Below are positions 47,101-59,596 of a DNA stretch of 64,000 nucleotides, in pieces. A program made the translations under genes and the position numbers. The notes below the pieces were generated by a model that made no database searches, was not told the origin of the DNA, and saw only the letters and a list, made by a program, of their open reading frames with translations. The stretch comes from Haberlea rhodopensis (Eukaryota; Streptophyta; Magnoliopsida; Lamiales; Gesneriaceae), in assembly GCA_907163345.1 (NCBI GenBank), contig CAJQUN010000130.1, forward strand, positions 62,001 to 126,000. The letters run 5' to 3'. Positions within the stretch are counted from its first letter, which is position 1; each line of letters begins with the position of its first letter.

Positions 47101-47203
47101 CTCGATCGATCGGCCCCTCTTCCCGATCGATCGAGAAGACGCCTAAAATCAGAACCAAGGTCTGCCCCGCTCGATCGATCGAGATGAAATATCGATCGAT
47201 CGA
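47101..47203. repeat. CGATCGATCG cluster in G2 3' LTR
   Basis: Four palindromes, mostly TCGATCGATCGA, within 103 bases. The other LTR has the same four at 54203-54308. They sit at the same relative place as the larger clusters in E1 and G1. Confidence 0.85.
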
Positions 47204-48388
47204 GATGCTCAGTTCGAGAAATGCCAACCCAGAATTCTCGAACACCTGAAATCACACCCTTAAATCCAACATGTAAGACATACAACATGCCCAAAACAAC
47301 ATGCTATTAGTTACAACACACTGCCCTGAGTGTATTCATACCAAAATTACACCCCAAACATAAGCCCATATGCATAAACGACGACCAAGTACTCGATCAT
47401 CTTTTCGGAAACAGGGCAACACATTTTTATTTCCAGATTTCCTGAGTACTTCATTTCATGCTATAATAACTATCACATATAACATAACGCATGCTCGAAC
47501 AAACATGCCAAGGGCTTTACAAAACTACCATGCATAAACTCAAATCGAAGGTTCACCACAAACCCTTCTAACATGCATGATACCACCTCCTCAAAATCAC
47601 TCCCTAACCATATTTTCCCAGAAAAACAGAGCATACACCTACCCAGATTTCCGAACACCCTTCTTTACATGCTTATATCCTCAACATAAAACATGCAATA
47701 TGCTCAAGGAAAAATACAGAGAGCCTCACAATAACACCATAAAAGCATTTAAATCAAAGGTTTCAAGAAACCTAATCTAACATGCCGTTTTCTCGCCACC
47801 TAAAAACATGTACTCAAACAAGTTTAAAAACAAAAACAAAGCATGGTTTCTCACACTACTTTGCTCCGATTTTTGAAGGCTTTCCAGGCGATGAAAAGGG
47901 GCAAGCTCCTCAGATTATTGCTTAGCAAGTGCTGGTGAGGAATTGGGAGAGAAAGGTCGAGATTTGGGATGGCTGAGAGTGGTCAAATGATTGAGCCAAG
48001 TGGGATGGGAAGTCAGCCTGGGCACAGTGTGATTGGCATGGGTTGGGGGGGGTGGTTGGGTGTTGGGTGGTATGATGTGTTATGTTTTGGTCCCGGTATT
48101 TAGCACGATGTATAAAAATATCCTAACATGATATTTATAGCATTTTCTCAATAAAATACTTCAATTCCCGTTAACATGCTTTACCCAAAACAAACAACAC
48201 ACACCCCAAATAAACAAGCCACAACCCCCAAATTCTCAACATATATCACATGCGCCCTGAAATGAAACTCCCCAATAATACTAATCCAAACCCATGAATT
48301 AATACCCAAATCATCATAATTTAACTCAAATGATTAACATCACAATAATCATTTCGGGGATATCACAATACTCCCCTACTTATAGGAT

Positions 48389-49819
48389 TTAGTCCCCGAA
48401 ATCAAACATGCTTGCCAACACGAAGTAACCAATACATAAAAGCATACCAGAAAACAGCACTGGATAGTCCTGCACCATGTGTCGCTCTGTCTCCCACGTG
48501 GCCTCCTCGACACCCCTACGATCCCACTGAACCTTGATCATAGGAATAACCTTGTTCCGAAGTCTGCGGTCTGCCCTATCCAAAATCCTGATAGGCCGCT
48601 CAACATAAGAAACATCGGACTCAAACTGCACCTCTGAAGGCTGCAACACATGTGAAGGATCCGGCTCATACTTCCTCAGCATAGACACATGAAATACGTC
48701 GTGTATACCAGACAGAGAAGGCGGTAACGCCAAACGGTACGCCAGAGTACCAACACGCTGTAAGATCTCATACGGCCCAACGTATCTAGGAGACAACTTC
48801 CCCCGCATACCAAACCGTACTACGCCTCTGAAAGGTGAGATCTTCAGAAAAACTCTATCGCCCAACTGAAACTCCAACGGCCTACGCCGCTGATTGGCAT
48901 ATGCTGCCTGTCTGTCCTGAGCTGCCTTCATCTTTCTCTTGATGACCTTAACTTTCTCTTCCATTTCCTGAACCAACTCTGGTCCTCCAACCGACTTACG
49001 GTCCAAGTCATCCCAACACAAGGGTGACCTACAACGCCTACCATAGAGGGCCTCGAAAGGAGCCATCTGTATACTTGCCTGGTAGCTGTTGTTGTAAGAG
49101 AACTCCACCAAGGCTATCGAGTCCTGCCATGAAATGTCGAACTCTAGCACACAAGCTCTCAACATATCCTCGAGCGTCTGTATCGTACGCTCGGTCTGTC
49201 CGTCCGTCTGAGGGTGATAGGCTGTGCTCAGCCTCAACTCTGTACCTAGAGCTTTCTGCAGACCCTCCCAAAAGTGAGATGTGAACCGCGGATCTCGATC
49301 GGACACTATCGAAACAGGGATCCCGTGTAGTCTCACCACATCTCTGACATATAATTGCGCCATCCTCAAGTGCGTATATGTCATACAGTAGGGAATGAAG
49401 TGAGCCACTTTAGTCAGTCTATCCACGACTACCCAGATGGCATCAAAACCCGAAACAGTCCTCGGTAAGTGGGTCACGAAATCCATAGACACGTGCTGCC
49501 ACTTCCACTCGGGTATCTCCAAACTCCTTAGTTCACCTCCAGGCCTCTGCCTCTCAGCCTTCACCTGCTGACAAATCAAACAGCGCTTGACAAATGAGGT
49601 GACATCTTGTTTCATACGCCTCCACAAGAACTGGCTGCGTAAATCCTTATACATCTTCTTCCCTCCTGGGTGGACACTCATCCTACTGCAATGAGCTCGC
49701 TGTAATAAACCCTGACGCAACTCAGGTGCATCTGGAACCACCCATCTGTCACCAAGTCTCAGAGAACCGTCCTCAGCCACTCTGAATCTCGATGACCTGA
49801 ATGAACCACTAACATCCAT
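48389..49819 (-). pseudogene. G2 pol fragment: integrase and chromodomain-like tail
   Basis: A 476-codon frame covering the integrase zinc finger (HCSRMSVHPGG, CLICQQ), the catalytic triad (SMDFVTHL, VSDRDPRF, TDGQTERT), the GPY motif region (VGPYEILQRVGTLAYR) and the chromodomain-like end (KVQWDRRGVEEATWE). The first dozen codons are out-of-frame sequence upstream of a lesion near 49790, where a small deletion shifts pol. All catalytic residues are intact. The frame ends just before the 3' LTR, as in G1. Confidence 0.92.
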
Positions 49820-51876
49820 CTCTGAACCTCTACATCGGTCCCCTGGGCCTTTCTGATGTGATCATAAATAACAGGCTCCGCTAGCAAGGTCGAAACCTGT
49901 ACTGGTGAAGAAGATACGTCATAATCAAATCCCAAATGGCAGTAGGAGCCCAACATAGCTGATAAACACATGGCATCCTTTGCAGTGCTCCGCACTTTCC
50001 GACTCAGGGCGTCGGCTGTCAGATTTGCTTTCCCCGGGTGATATTCGATTTCACAGTCGTAGTCCTTCAGCAGGTCCATCCATCTCCTCTGCCTCATGTT
50101 TAACTCAGCCTGTGTAAACAAGAACTTCAGGCTCTTGTGATCAGTGAAGATGGTAAATGAGGTACCGTATAAGTAGTGTCGCCATATCTTCAGGGCGAAC
50201 ACTATAGCTGCCAACTCCAGATCATGGACTGGATACCTCATCTCGTGTGGCTTCAACTGTCTCGAATCATAAGCCACTACATGTCTATCCTGCATCAGTA
50301 CGCACCCTAATCCCTGTAGCGATGCGTCGGTATAAATAACAAATCCTTTGTTCTCCTTGGGAATCACTAGAACGGGTGCAGTAGTCAGCCTGTGCTTCAA
50401 TTCCCTGAAACTCTGCTCACAAGCCTCTGTCCAACAGAATGGGACTCCCTTCTGAGTCAGCTGTGTAAGTGGCTTGGCGACCATTGAGAAACCCTCGACG
50501 AAACGTCGATAATAGCCAGCCAGACCAAGAAAACTTCGAATCTCACTGACTGAAGTAGGGGCAGACCAATCCATAACTGCCTCTATCTTCCTCGGGTCTA
50601 CTGATATCCCCTCTCGTGATATGATATGACCCAAGAATGCAACACTGCTCAGCCAAAACTCACACTTGCTGAGTTTGGCGTACAACTGATGATCCCTGAG
50701 GATCTGGAGCACTATCCTCAGATGATTGGCGTGATCCTCCTCATTCTTTGAATAGACCAGGATGTCATCAATGAACACTATTACAAACTGATCGAGGTAC
50801 TCCTGAAATACCCTGTTCATCAAGCTCATAAAAGTAGCAGGGGCATTCATCACCCCGAATGGCATCACCAAGAACTCATAGTGCCCATACCGAGTTCTAA
50901 AAGCCGTCTTTTGGACATCACCAACTCTAGCCCGCACTTGATGATAGCCTGACCTCAAGTCTATCTTGGAGTACACCTCTGTACCCTGAAGCTGGTCGAA
51001 CAGATCATCAATCCTCGGAAGTGGATATCTGTTCTTCACTGTGACCTTGTTCAATTGCCTATAGTCAATGCACAGATGCATTGATCCATCCTTCTTTTTC
51101 ACGAACAAGACTGGTGCACCCCAAGGCGATACACTAGGACGAATGTATCCCTTGTCGAGGAGCTCCTGTAACTGTACTTTCAGTTCCCTCAGCTCTGCCG
51201 GTGCCATCCTGTAAGGAGCACGGGATATAGCAGAAGTCCCTGGCAGCAGCTCAATAGCAAATTCCACATCCCTGACAGGCGGAAATCCCGGAATCTCATC
51301 TGGGAACACATCAATGAACTCCGCCACAACCGGAATGTCCTCAGCTCTTACTTCCTTCTCGTCTGATGCATCCACTGCATAGATAAGGTAGCCCGTGTGG
51401 CCGCGTTCCAATAACCGCGACATCTTAATCGCTGATATTACCGGAATCTTTGGACGAGAGCCGTCCCCATAAAAGGTCCACTGAAACCCCTGATCAGACA
51501 GAAAACGTACAATCCTCTGCCGGCAGTCTACCACAGCTCGGTATCTGCTCAACACATCAATGCCGATCATACAGTCAAAGTATGCCATCTCTAACTGAAT
51601 CAGATCGGCCCTCAGATCATTGCCCTCAAAATAAATGAGGCAATCAGACAATAGCCGATCCGCAATCACATGCTTCCCCGTGGGTGTCGAGACCATAAGA
51701 GGCGTGGGTAACAGAGACGAGCACAAACGGTGACCCTCCACAAAAGCAGTAGATACAAAAGAATGGGAAGCACCTGTATCTATCAATATAAGTGCAGGGT
51801 ACGTAAATAAATGACACGTACCAGCAATGACCTCCTCTGGGACTGCCTCAGCCTGCTCCCTGGTCAGCGCATACAC
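49759..51876 (-). pseudogene. G2 pol fragment: protease, reverse transcriptase, RNase H
   Basis: A 705-codon frame starting MYALTREQ, with protease LIDTGASHSF near residue 32, reverse transcriptase active site VFIDDILVYS near 360, and RNase H YTDASLQGLG, DLELAA and FTDHKSLKF. It breaks near 49790 by a frameshift before the integrase zinc finger. Upstream it is separated from gag only by a CAG-to-TAG change at 51883-51885, where G1 has CAG in the same context. Confidence 0.92.
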
Positions 51877-51882
51877 CTGTCC

Positions 51883-52953
51883 CTACGGCGGTCCTGCCGT
51901 CTGACCTCCATGTGGTCGTGGTGCAAACTGCTGTCTCTGTGGTGCCCTCCCCGCATCAAACATCGGCCTATTCGGCCCTGAGACTGTCTGACCTGCCCGA
52001 TTGGGGCAACCTCGAGCAAAGTGGCCCACCTTGCCACATACATAGCAACCCGGACAGTCCCATGACAAGTGCCTTCCTCCACAGTTGCTACACTTGCTTC
52101 CCACAGTCTTTCTCCCCTGTGTGGGTCCCTTATTATTCTGTTTCTGACCCTGAGACTTCTTCCCACTAAATTTGGAAGATGATGAGGCTCCACGAGCCTT
52201 AAACTGATCCCCTCGAGGCCTCAAACTATCAGTAGCAGGCCTCTGTGGTGGTACAGAACGGGGTACAACATCCTTGTACGCGTCCACCGCAATCTCCGCT
52301 AACTCTGCCCGTGTCAGGGCGTCATCAAATGAACTGGGGTTGTTGGAGATAACCCTATCAAATAGTTCTGGCCTTAATCCCTTCAGAAAGTTCCTCATCT
52401 TTGCATGGCTGCTGACAGCAATATGAGGTACATACCTCAGCAGTGAGGAATACTGCATAGCATAGTCCGACACTGACATGCTACCCTGCTTCAAAGCATT
52501 GAACTCGTCTTCCTTTAACTGTCTGGCAGCTGCAGAGAAATACCGGTCAAGGAACCGGGTCCGGAATACAGTCCAGTCAACTGCCACACCTAGAGCTCTC
52601 AGCTCCATCACCGTGGTCTTCCACCACATAGCAGGCTTCTTAGCCATCTGAAACTCGGCTAACCTTAGCCAGGCCGTGCGTGCACAGGGTGCAGTCACAA
52701 GTATCTGCTCTATACGTTCCAACCACTCCTCAGCTACTTCACCAGACACAATCCCCTCAAACATGGGCGGATGGAAACTCAGAAACTGCTTCAAACTGAG
52801 CTCCCCTGGCAGTAACATCTGTACACTGGGCTCCACGCCCACAGCAGGTGGTGGTAGAGGATTCGGAAGAGCAATACTGGCATTCCTACTGTCCATATCC
52901 CCTATCTCCTCATTGGGGTTCTCCGGATTAATCTCAGCCATGCTGTAATACAA
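51883..52953 (-). pseudogene. G2 gag with two zinc knuckles
   Basis: A 356-codon frame from an ATG near 52953 (a second Met four codons on matches the G1 start better). It has the same Gag core as G1 (FLSFHPPMFEG, WLRLAEFQMAKKPAMWW, LRPELFDRV), a Ser/Lys linker, then CSNCGGRHLSWDC and CYVCGKVGHFARGC. It continues past the G1 gag stop and ends at the TAG 51883-51885, in frame with pol. This suggests the parent had one gag-pol frame. Confidence 0.9.
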
Positions 52954-53141
52954 GAGTTAACAAAATACCAAAAGCAGTTCATAATATAAGCCGTTAGATA
53001 ACAAGAGTATCATATTCAAAGCATGTTAGTATAACACTTATACAACAATATGCATCACATGCATAACATGCCCAACAATGAATACCTAGCCAACTTGTCT
53101 CTAAAGGCTACCCTTCACTCTTCCGTGGTTATCTAACCACT
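52954..53141 (-). other. G2 leader between primer site and gag
   Basis: About 190 bases without a frame of interest, similar in words and length to the G1 leader. Confidence 0.65.
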
Positions 53142-53153
53142 GCTCTGATACCA
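53142..53153 (-). other. Primer binding site of G2
   Basis: The complement reads TGGTATCAGAGC, 5 bases from the 5' LTR at 53159. Confidence 0.9.
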
Positions 53154-53158
53154 CTAAA

Positions 53159-55478
53159 TGTGAGACCCCGTTATCACATCAAGTCACTAAGGTGCAATTT
53201 AGAGAACTAAACATTCATGTGAATATATCAGAGTAACGTATCGTGTTGATTAACCTGAGCTTTAGAGATTACAGTACCAAAATATTTCAAAAAGGAATAA
53301 CACAATTCCTACAAAGGCACTACATTATAGTCTTACTCTACCCAGTAGAAGCTATACAAAATTTCTCTAATCATGCTAATCCTGTAGCACTCCTTACAGC
53401 TCAGCAAATCAACCCCGACCCTGGTTCTCGTCAACAAAAGCACCTACAAAGACAACCCCCAACACGTGAGCATAAAACAATTCATATTCAACATAATATG
53501 AAAGTAAGGCATAAATGCACAATCCTAAATACAAGCACTTCCTGTATTTTCCTGCATTTATAACGCCCAATGGTTGTCCCTGTACCATAGTTCATAATAA
53601 AACACATTATATGAATGTATGGCTTTACAAATGAATGTCATGACATTTCCTCTTTTTCTTGAGTCAGTCATCATCAGTTATTTTAATGCTTTCTTAATCT
53701 CAACAAGCGGTATCGCATACACGCTTCATCATACTAGCGGTATCTCTTCCTCGCTTAGTATGGTATACCTCGCCTCCATGTGCCAGCGAGCCTCCCCCCA
53801 CCCGCTCCACATGCGCAGCGGTAAAGCATAAGCATTAAAACCTTAACTGTGATCGCCCTAACTCGTGGAATACACCTCTTTATCCCACATCACAATATGC
53901 AACAACAATGCATAATATGCAACACAATGCATAATAACATGTATCATAATCTTAATGCATCACATTGCATTCATCATGCGTCACACAGACAAACATAAGT
54001 ACATGTTACCGTTGGGATGCCCGTACGTCGCTTACGTACCTTTCCAAAATGTGGTGTGTTGCAGGACTCTATCCCCTGCGCTGTGTAGCTACCTGTGAAG
54101 GCTCTACACCAGTGTACAACACAATATTAGATGTCTCATTACAATCCAATATCAAAACTTTAACAAAATATAACAAATTATATTTTTTCAACATTCTGGG
54201 TCTCTCGATCGATCGGCCCCTCTTCCCGATCGATCGAGAAGACGCCTAAAATCAGAACCAAGGTTCTGCCCCGCTCGATCGATCGAGATGAAATATCGAT
54301 CGATCGAGATGCTCTGTTCGAGAAATGCCAACCCAGAATTCTCGAACACCTGAAATCACACCCTTAAATCCAACATGTAAGACATACAACATGCCCAAAA
54401 CAACATGCTATTAGTTACAACACACTGCCCTGAGTGTATTCATACCAAAATTACACCCCAAACATAAGCCCATATGCATAAACGACGACTACTTACACAA
54501 GTACTCGATCATCTTTTCGGAAACAGGGCAACACATTTTTATTTCCAGATTTCCTGTGTACTTCATTTCATGCTATAATAACTATCACATATAACATAAC
54601 GCATGCTCGAACAAACATGCCAAGGGCTTTACAAAACTACCATGCATAAACTCAAATCGAAGGTTCACCACAAACCCTTCTAACATGCATGATACCACCT
54701 CCTCAAAATCACTCCCTTACCATATTTACCCAGAAAAACAGGGCATACACCTACCCAGATTTCCGAACACCCTTCTTTACATGCTTATATCCTCAACATA
54801 AAACATGCAACATGCTCAAGGAAAAATACAGAGAGCCTCACAATAACACCATAAAAGCATTTAAATCAAAGGTTTCAAGAAACCTAATCTAACATGCCGT
54901 TTTCTCGCCACCTAAAAACATGTACTCAAACAAGTTTAAAAACAAAAACAGAGCATGGTTTCTCACCCTACTTTGCTCCGATTTTTGAAGGCTTTCCAGG
55001 CGATGAAAAGGGGCAAGCTCCTCAGATTATTGCTTAGCAAGTGCTGGTGAGGAATTGGGAGAGAAAGGTCGAGATTTGGGATGGCTGAGAGTGGTCAAAT
55101 GATTGAGCCAAGTGGGATGGGAAGTCAGCCTGGGCACAGTGTGATTGGCATGGGTTGGGGGGGTGGTTGGGTGTTGGGTGGTATGATGTGATATGTTTTG
55201 GTCCCGGTATTTAGCACGATGTATAAAAATATCCTAACATGATATTTATAGCATTTTCTCAATAAAATACTTCAATTCCCGTTAACATGCTTTACCCAAA
55301 ACAAACAACACACACCCCAAATAAACAAGCCACAACCCCCAAATTCTCAACATATATCACATGCGCCCTGAAATGAAACTCCCCAATAATACTAATCCAA
55401 ACCCATGAATTAATACCCAAATCATCATAATTTAACTCAAATGATTAACATCACAATAATCATTTCGGGGATATCACA
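53159..55478 (-). repeat. G2 5' LTR
   Basis: 2320 bp. The intact palindrome GTACGTCGCTTACGTAC is at 54023-54039 and the CGATCGATCG cluster at 54203-54308. An 8-base difference near 54487 and a shorter poly-G near 55155 are the main gaps against the 3' LTR. Confidence 0.92.
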
Positions 55479-55987
55479 ATGAATATGATGATGTTTATGA
55501 TGATGATGTTTACGATGATGTTTACGATGATGATGATCATGATGATGTTTATGATGACGTATATGAGAGTGGGTAAGATGCCCATGTGGTAAGACGCCAC
55601 ACAATGTTTATGATATGGTAAGACGCCATATGATTGGGTAAGATGCCCATATGGTAAGAGGCCATACAATGTTATTATGTGTGGTAAGACGCCACGGGGT
55701 AAGATGCCCATATGGTAAGAGGCCATACGATGTTATTATGTGTGGTAAGACGCCACGGGGTAAGATGCCCATATGGTAAGAGGCCATACAATGTTATTAT
55801 GTGTGGTAAGACGCCACGGGGTAAGATGCCCATATGGTAAGAGGCCATACGATGTTATTATGTGGTAAGATGCCACAGGGTAAGATGCCCATGTGCATGA
55901 ATGTGAACCAGGGAAAATGAAAAGAAGTTAATGAATAACCAGCAAGCTTACTCAACTATGATTTCGTACATTTACTGTTATAGCTAT
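55479..55987 (+). other. B2 internal region after G2, no gene
   Basis: GAT-rich sequence repeating about 54 bases found just left of G2, then a hairpin array, then about 90 bases of unremarkable sequence up to copia2. No protein motif in any frame. Confidence 0.7.
55571..55893. repeat. Array of about 16 hairpins with constant loop TAAGAYG
   Basis: Each unit has a near-constant 7-base loop (TAAGATG, TAAGACG or TAAGAGG) closed by a stem that varies but stays complementary: GGG/CCC, TGTGG/CCACA (55585-55601), ATATGG/CCATAT (55613-55631), TGGG/CCCA (55635-55649) and TATGG/CCATA (55650-55666). From about 55635 a three-hairpin group of about 60 bp repeats four times. It lies in the leader of B2. 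Confidence 0.88.
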
Positions 55988-57061
55988 TGTTGGGATATGC
56001 CCTAAGACAAGTCATTAGATGATTGTTTAAGACATACAATGTTTATGGATTTATGAATGGCAATTCATTATTATATATTATTCTTTTAACTGTGCATTGT
56101 GAATTAATATATATGTTAATGTCCTTAGAATAATATTGTATTATTCTTAAAGATATCCCTAGTCAAGTATTATCATGAATAGGGATAATGATAATACGTA
56201 GAGACTAGTATATGTTGATCGATGAATTGTTCATTGATATGAGATATCAAATCAACATATGGGTACATGTTAGAGAACGATGTACTGGACAGACCCACCA
56301 TGAGAATGCAACATGGATAGTTATATGATCGTCATATGCAATTCTCATAGTGATAATAATGTATGTAATCCTTACGATACCGCTCAATGCTTGAGACGTA
56401 AAATGAGATTTTATGTCACTGCCAACATTACAAGATCCTATCGGGTCGCACAAAAGATTAAATCGAGAAGGGAAATTAAATTCATTGGATGAATTAATTA
56501 ATTAAGAAGAGTCTTAATTAAGTGATTAAAAGGTTTTAATTAAATCATGGGTTTGGGCCCATAAGACTTTAAGAAAGTCTTGAACCTTAATTAAAAGCCT
56601 TTTAATATAAATACAAGGTTATGATTTAATTGTAAGACACAACTTCATATCATACTAACCTAAAACAAGGAAAAGCACACGGCCTCCAAAAACCACCAAA
56701 GTGCTCTCGGCTTCTCATCATAGCCGAAGAGAAAAGTGAGGTTTTGGGCGTGCCTTTCGATTTAGAATCGAGTGTCTTTCTTGTCCCGGTTTAATAACTT
56801 GTCTAGCAACTTGTTATTAAACCATCCCTTCACCCGATTTGATCGTGTGGATACCGTTGAGGGAAAACTCATTGAGTTTTGCTATTGACTCGGAGAAGGC
56901 GTAGGACGTGGTGCTGCTCCGTGGATTCTGCTTCAAACACGCTACAAGGGTGAGACTCTTATGTATTCCTTAATCTGATATGATTACCTATGTATAGATC
57001 CGGTGTTAGTAATCCTAAAAATTTTATTCCGCTGCGTTGTATGACATAAGGATTACTTACA
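55988..57061 (+). repeat. copia2 5' LTR with internal deletion
   Basis: 1074 bp instead of 1514. Relative to its own 3' LTR, bases 63306-63744 (439 bp) are missing at the junction 56377/56378. A 2-base microhomology (GA) at the junction suggests an end-joining deletion after insertion. Confidence 0.92.
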
Positions 57062-57062
57062 G

Positions 57063-57074
57063 TGGTATCAGAGC
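57063..57074 (+). other. Primer binding site of copia2
   Basis: TGGTATCAGAGC, one base after the 5' LTR, as in copia1. Confidence 0.92.
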
Positions 57075-58939
57075 CAGGTTCAAGGCTCATATTGGATTTA
57101 TGTGATTAAATTGTGTTAATCATATTTGAATTAATATTGCATGCTAATTGAAACTGTTTAAATTCATATATGATATGAAATTAATTTTAGTTTATGAAAA
57201 TCATCGTAGTAATTGTATTTGATATAATTGGCGAATAAAATTATTTATTGAGCATCAAATTTTCGGCCACCACCATCACAAATGTCACCATGGCTAGCCA
57301 CATGAGGGCTAGGGTTTTCGAACCCTTGGCTCGAGATGGCTTAGTCGTTGTGGCTAATAATTGTGCATGGAAGTGTCGAAAATTAATTAGGGTTTAGAAC
57401 CCATTGGACATGACGGCTAGCTCATGACGGCTAGGGTTTCGAACCCTAATAGCCGTGCATGGCTCGACCATCATCGCCTTATTTTCTATAGTTTTGATGC
57501 TTGGATGAGTTTTGAACTCCTTGACTCGATAATGGTTCACGCATGCATGGATTAGTAACTTTACCACATGAGAGCAAGGTTTTCGAACCCTTAGCTCGAG
57601 ATGGTTGAGCGAACCCCATGCATGGCATGACCGTGACTCGTGGCTAACAAATTCCGACGTTTAAAACAAGATGGCTCGATAAAATATCAAAAAGGGTGCG
57701 AGGCGGCTAGGGTTGGAACCCTAGTGCCACCGCCGCATGAGCCATGGCTCGGCCTGGGCTAGGGTTTCGAACCCTAGGCCCACTATTGGTCCAGCCGTGG
57801 GCTTTTTGGTTCGAACCATGGTGGTTCGTGTTTTAGTCGCTTTAGTTCGTGGCATGTGATGTCCCGAGCGTACGATAATTTTTCAAAAAATTATTTTACA
57901 GTTTTAATTAGAATTAAATTTAAAATGTTTAGAATTTAATTAATTAAATGTTAATGCATGCTTTATGTGTTGTTTGAGCATGGTGCGTGGTTATAGCCCT
58001 TTGACCTATTAAATAGGATTTGTGGATGTTTGTAATTTATAATACGACCTGCGTGTCGTGCCTTTCTCTATTTCATTCTATATGTAATCCCTCCCCTATG
58101 TTCCCCTCGAATGTGAATCGAGGAATTCTATATCTTGTAAAAAGTGTAGTTTATTTTATTGATGGTGATCAATGAAGATGGAGCATCGTGCCGGGATGAG
58201 GAGGCCATTCACAAATTGGAGCCAAGGAAGGTGCTTGTGAAGTTACCTTAGGTTGACTCATAGGATTTTCTCATTGGCTTGAGAAAATCATTAGTAGGGG
58301 CTATAACCATGTCACGTTTAATTATGTATGTTGATGCATGTTTTATCTTATGTTTTAGTTTGATAATAGTATTACACATATATGTAGATATGTATACAAC
58401 TATATGTAGTGGACATATTTTAAATTATCAAATTAATCATGAGATCAATAAATCCCTCTAAAATATTAAGTTTTAGATGCCTTCCAAAATAAAAGTACTC
58501 GTCAATAACTTCGATTGTACATGTGTGGGTTTGCCAAAGCAAAGCACCGTGGCAATCTTAGTAAGGCGCGAAAGGATAAAAGTGATATCCGTTATACTTT
58601 AATTGGGTACGACTTAACTAGGTTATCTCAATAGGATTGGGAACCTAGAGGCATGGGTTGGATTATAATTCATTTGATGAATTGAACAAAGTGTTGTTCG
58701 TCCAACTATCCAAGAATTACATGTGATGTAATTGACAAAGTGTTGTCTACCTAAATAACTGAGTCTTGGGCGATTAGCCAAAGCTAACTCAAGATTAAGT
58801 GAAATATGGATCTTGGCCCACTAAAGGTTTCGAGGGTTGATATTTTTCAAACAAAATAGTGGGAGTATCATTTAATATAAGACCATGTTAAATGATTTAA
58901 ATCATAAACTTATTTTGCATATATATATTGTAGATATCC
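57075..58939 (+). other. copia2 5' leader, no gene
   Basis: A leader of about 1.87 kb. The part from about 57840 to the gag start is closely similar to the copia1 leader; the part before that is more diverged and holds the telobox palindromes. The region just before gag includes GGTTGATATTTTTC and a GTGGGAGTATC word also seen in copia1. Confidence 0.7.
57300..57830. repeat. Telobox / TTCGAA palindromes in copia2 leader
   Basis: About six near-palindromes of the type CTAGGGTTTCGAACCCTAG, for example at 57431-57449 and 57759-57777, with decayed forms near 57309, 57388, 57570 and 57706. GAGCCATGGCTC (57740-57751) is another palindrome in the same stretch. The arrangement differs from copia1, so the units have turned over. 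Confidence 0.72.
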
Positions 58940-59596
58940 ATGGCAACTAACAACGTTACTAGCACTTTATCACTGCGATCGGTCCATGAGAAGGACAAAT
59001 TAAATGGGACGAATTTCCTAGACTGGCATAGGAACTTGAGGATAGTCCTCAAACAAGAAAAGAAACAATATGTCCTAGAGGAACCCTTACCCGCCGAGGA
59101 ACCTCCCCTAACGGCTACAAGAACCGAAAAGGATGCTTACAAGAAGCATCAGAGTGACGCACTTGATGTTGGGTGCCTCATGCTTGCCACCATGAACTCT
59201 GAGCTTCAGAAGCAACATGAGGAAATGGAGGCGTTCGATATGATCGAACACTTAAAGCAGTTGTACCAACAGCAAGCTAGACAAGAGAGGTATGACGTCT
59301 CTAAAGCGTTATTCCAGTGCAGGATGGTAGAAGGAAGCTTAGTTGGAACTCATGTGCTCAAGATGATTGGGTACATTGAGAATCTAGACAAGCTAGGTTT
59401 TCCATTGGACCAAGAGTTGGCCACCGATGTGATCTTGCAATCGTTGCCTGAAACCTTCAGTCAATTTGTAGTAAATTACAATATGACTGACATGGAAAAG
59501 ACTCTACCACAGTTGCTTGGTATGTTGAGAACATATGAAGCAAATACTAAGAAGACTAAGGCCACAAATGTCCTTATTGTGAATAAGGGCAAATGA
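58940..59596 (+). pseudogene. copia2 gag, ended by a nonsense codon
   Basis: A 218-codon frame starting MATNNVTSTLSL, with the copia Gag core (FLDWHRNLRIVLKQEKK, MLATMNSELQKQHE, FQCRMVEGSLV, LPQLLGMLRTYEANTKK). The TGA at 59594-59596 replaces GGA found in copia1 (G to T), just before the basic linker and zinc knuckle, so nucleocapsid and pol are separated from gag. Confidence 0.92.

Larger units (their letters stand above)
46056..48367 (-). repeat. G2 3' LTR
   Basis: In sense order it holds a CGATCGATCG cluster of four copies at 47101-47203, a palindrome with one mutated arm (GTACGTCGCTTACGCAC, 46920-46936), a hairpin array at 46598-46725 (for example CCGCT-N10-AGCGG and CTCGC-N12-GCGAG), and the boundary complement CTACAAAGACAACCCCC at 46341-46357. 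Confidence 0.92.
46056..55478 (-). mobile_element. G2: Ty3/gypsy retrotransposon in B2
   Basis: LTRs of 2312 and 2320 bp (46056-48367 and 53159-55478) with about a dozen substitutions and a few gaps. Flanks are ATGAT (46051-46055) and ATGAA (55479-55483), a 4-of-5 target duplication inside a GAT-rich repeat. It encodes gag and pol on the minus strand in the same order as G1. Three lesions separate three frames. The LTRs end TGTGATATCCCC and CGGGGTCTCACA. Confidence 0.92.

Noticed and set aside
46056..55478. G2 and G1 as two LTR pairs of one element
   Set aside because: Their LTR sequences and ends differ (CGGGGTCTCACA versus GGGTCCTTACA), and each has its own primer site and gag-pol.
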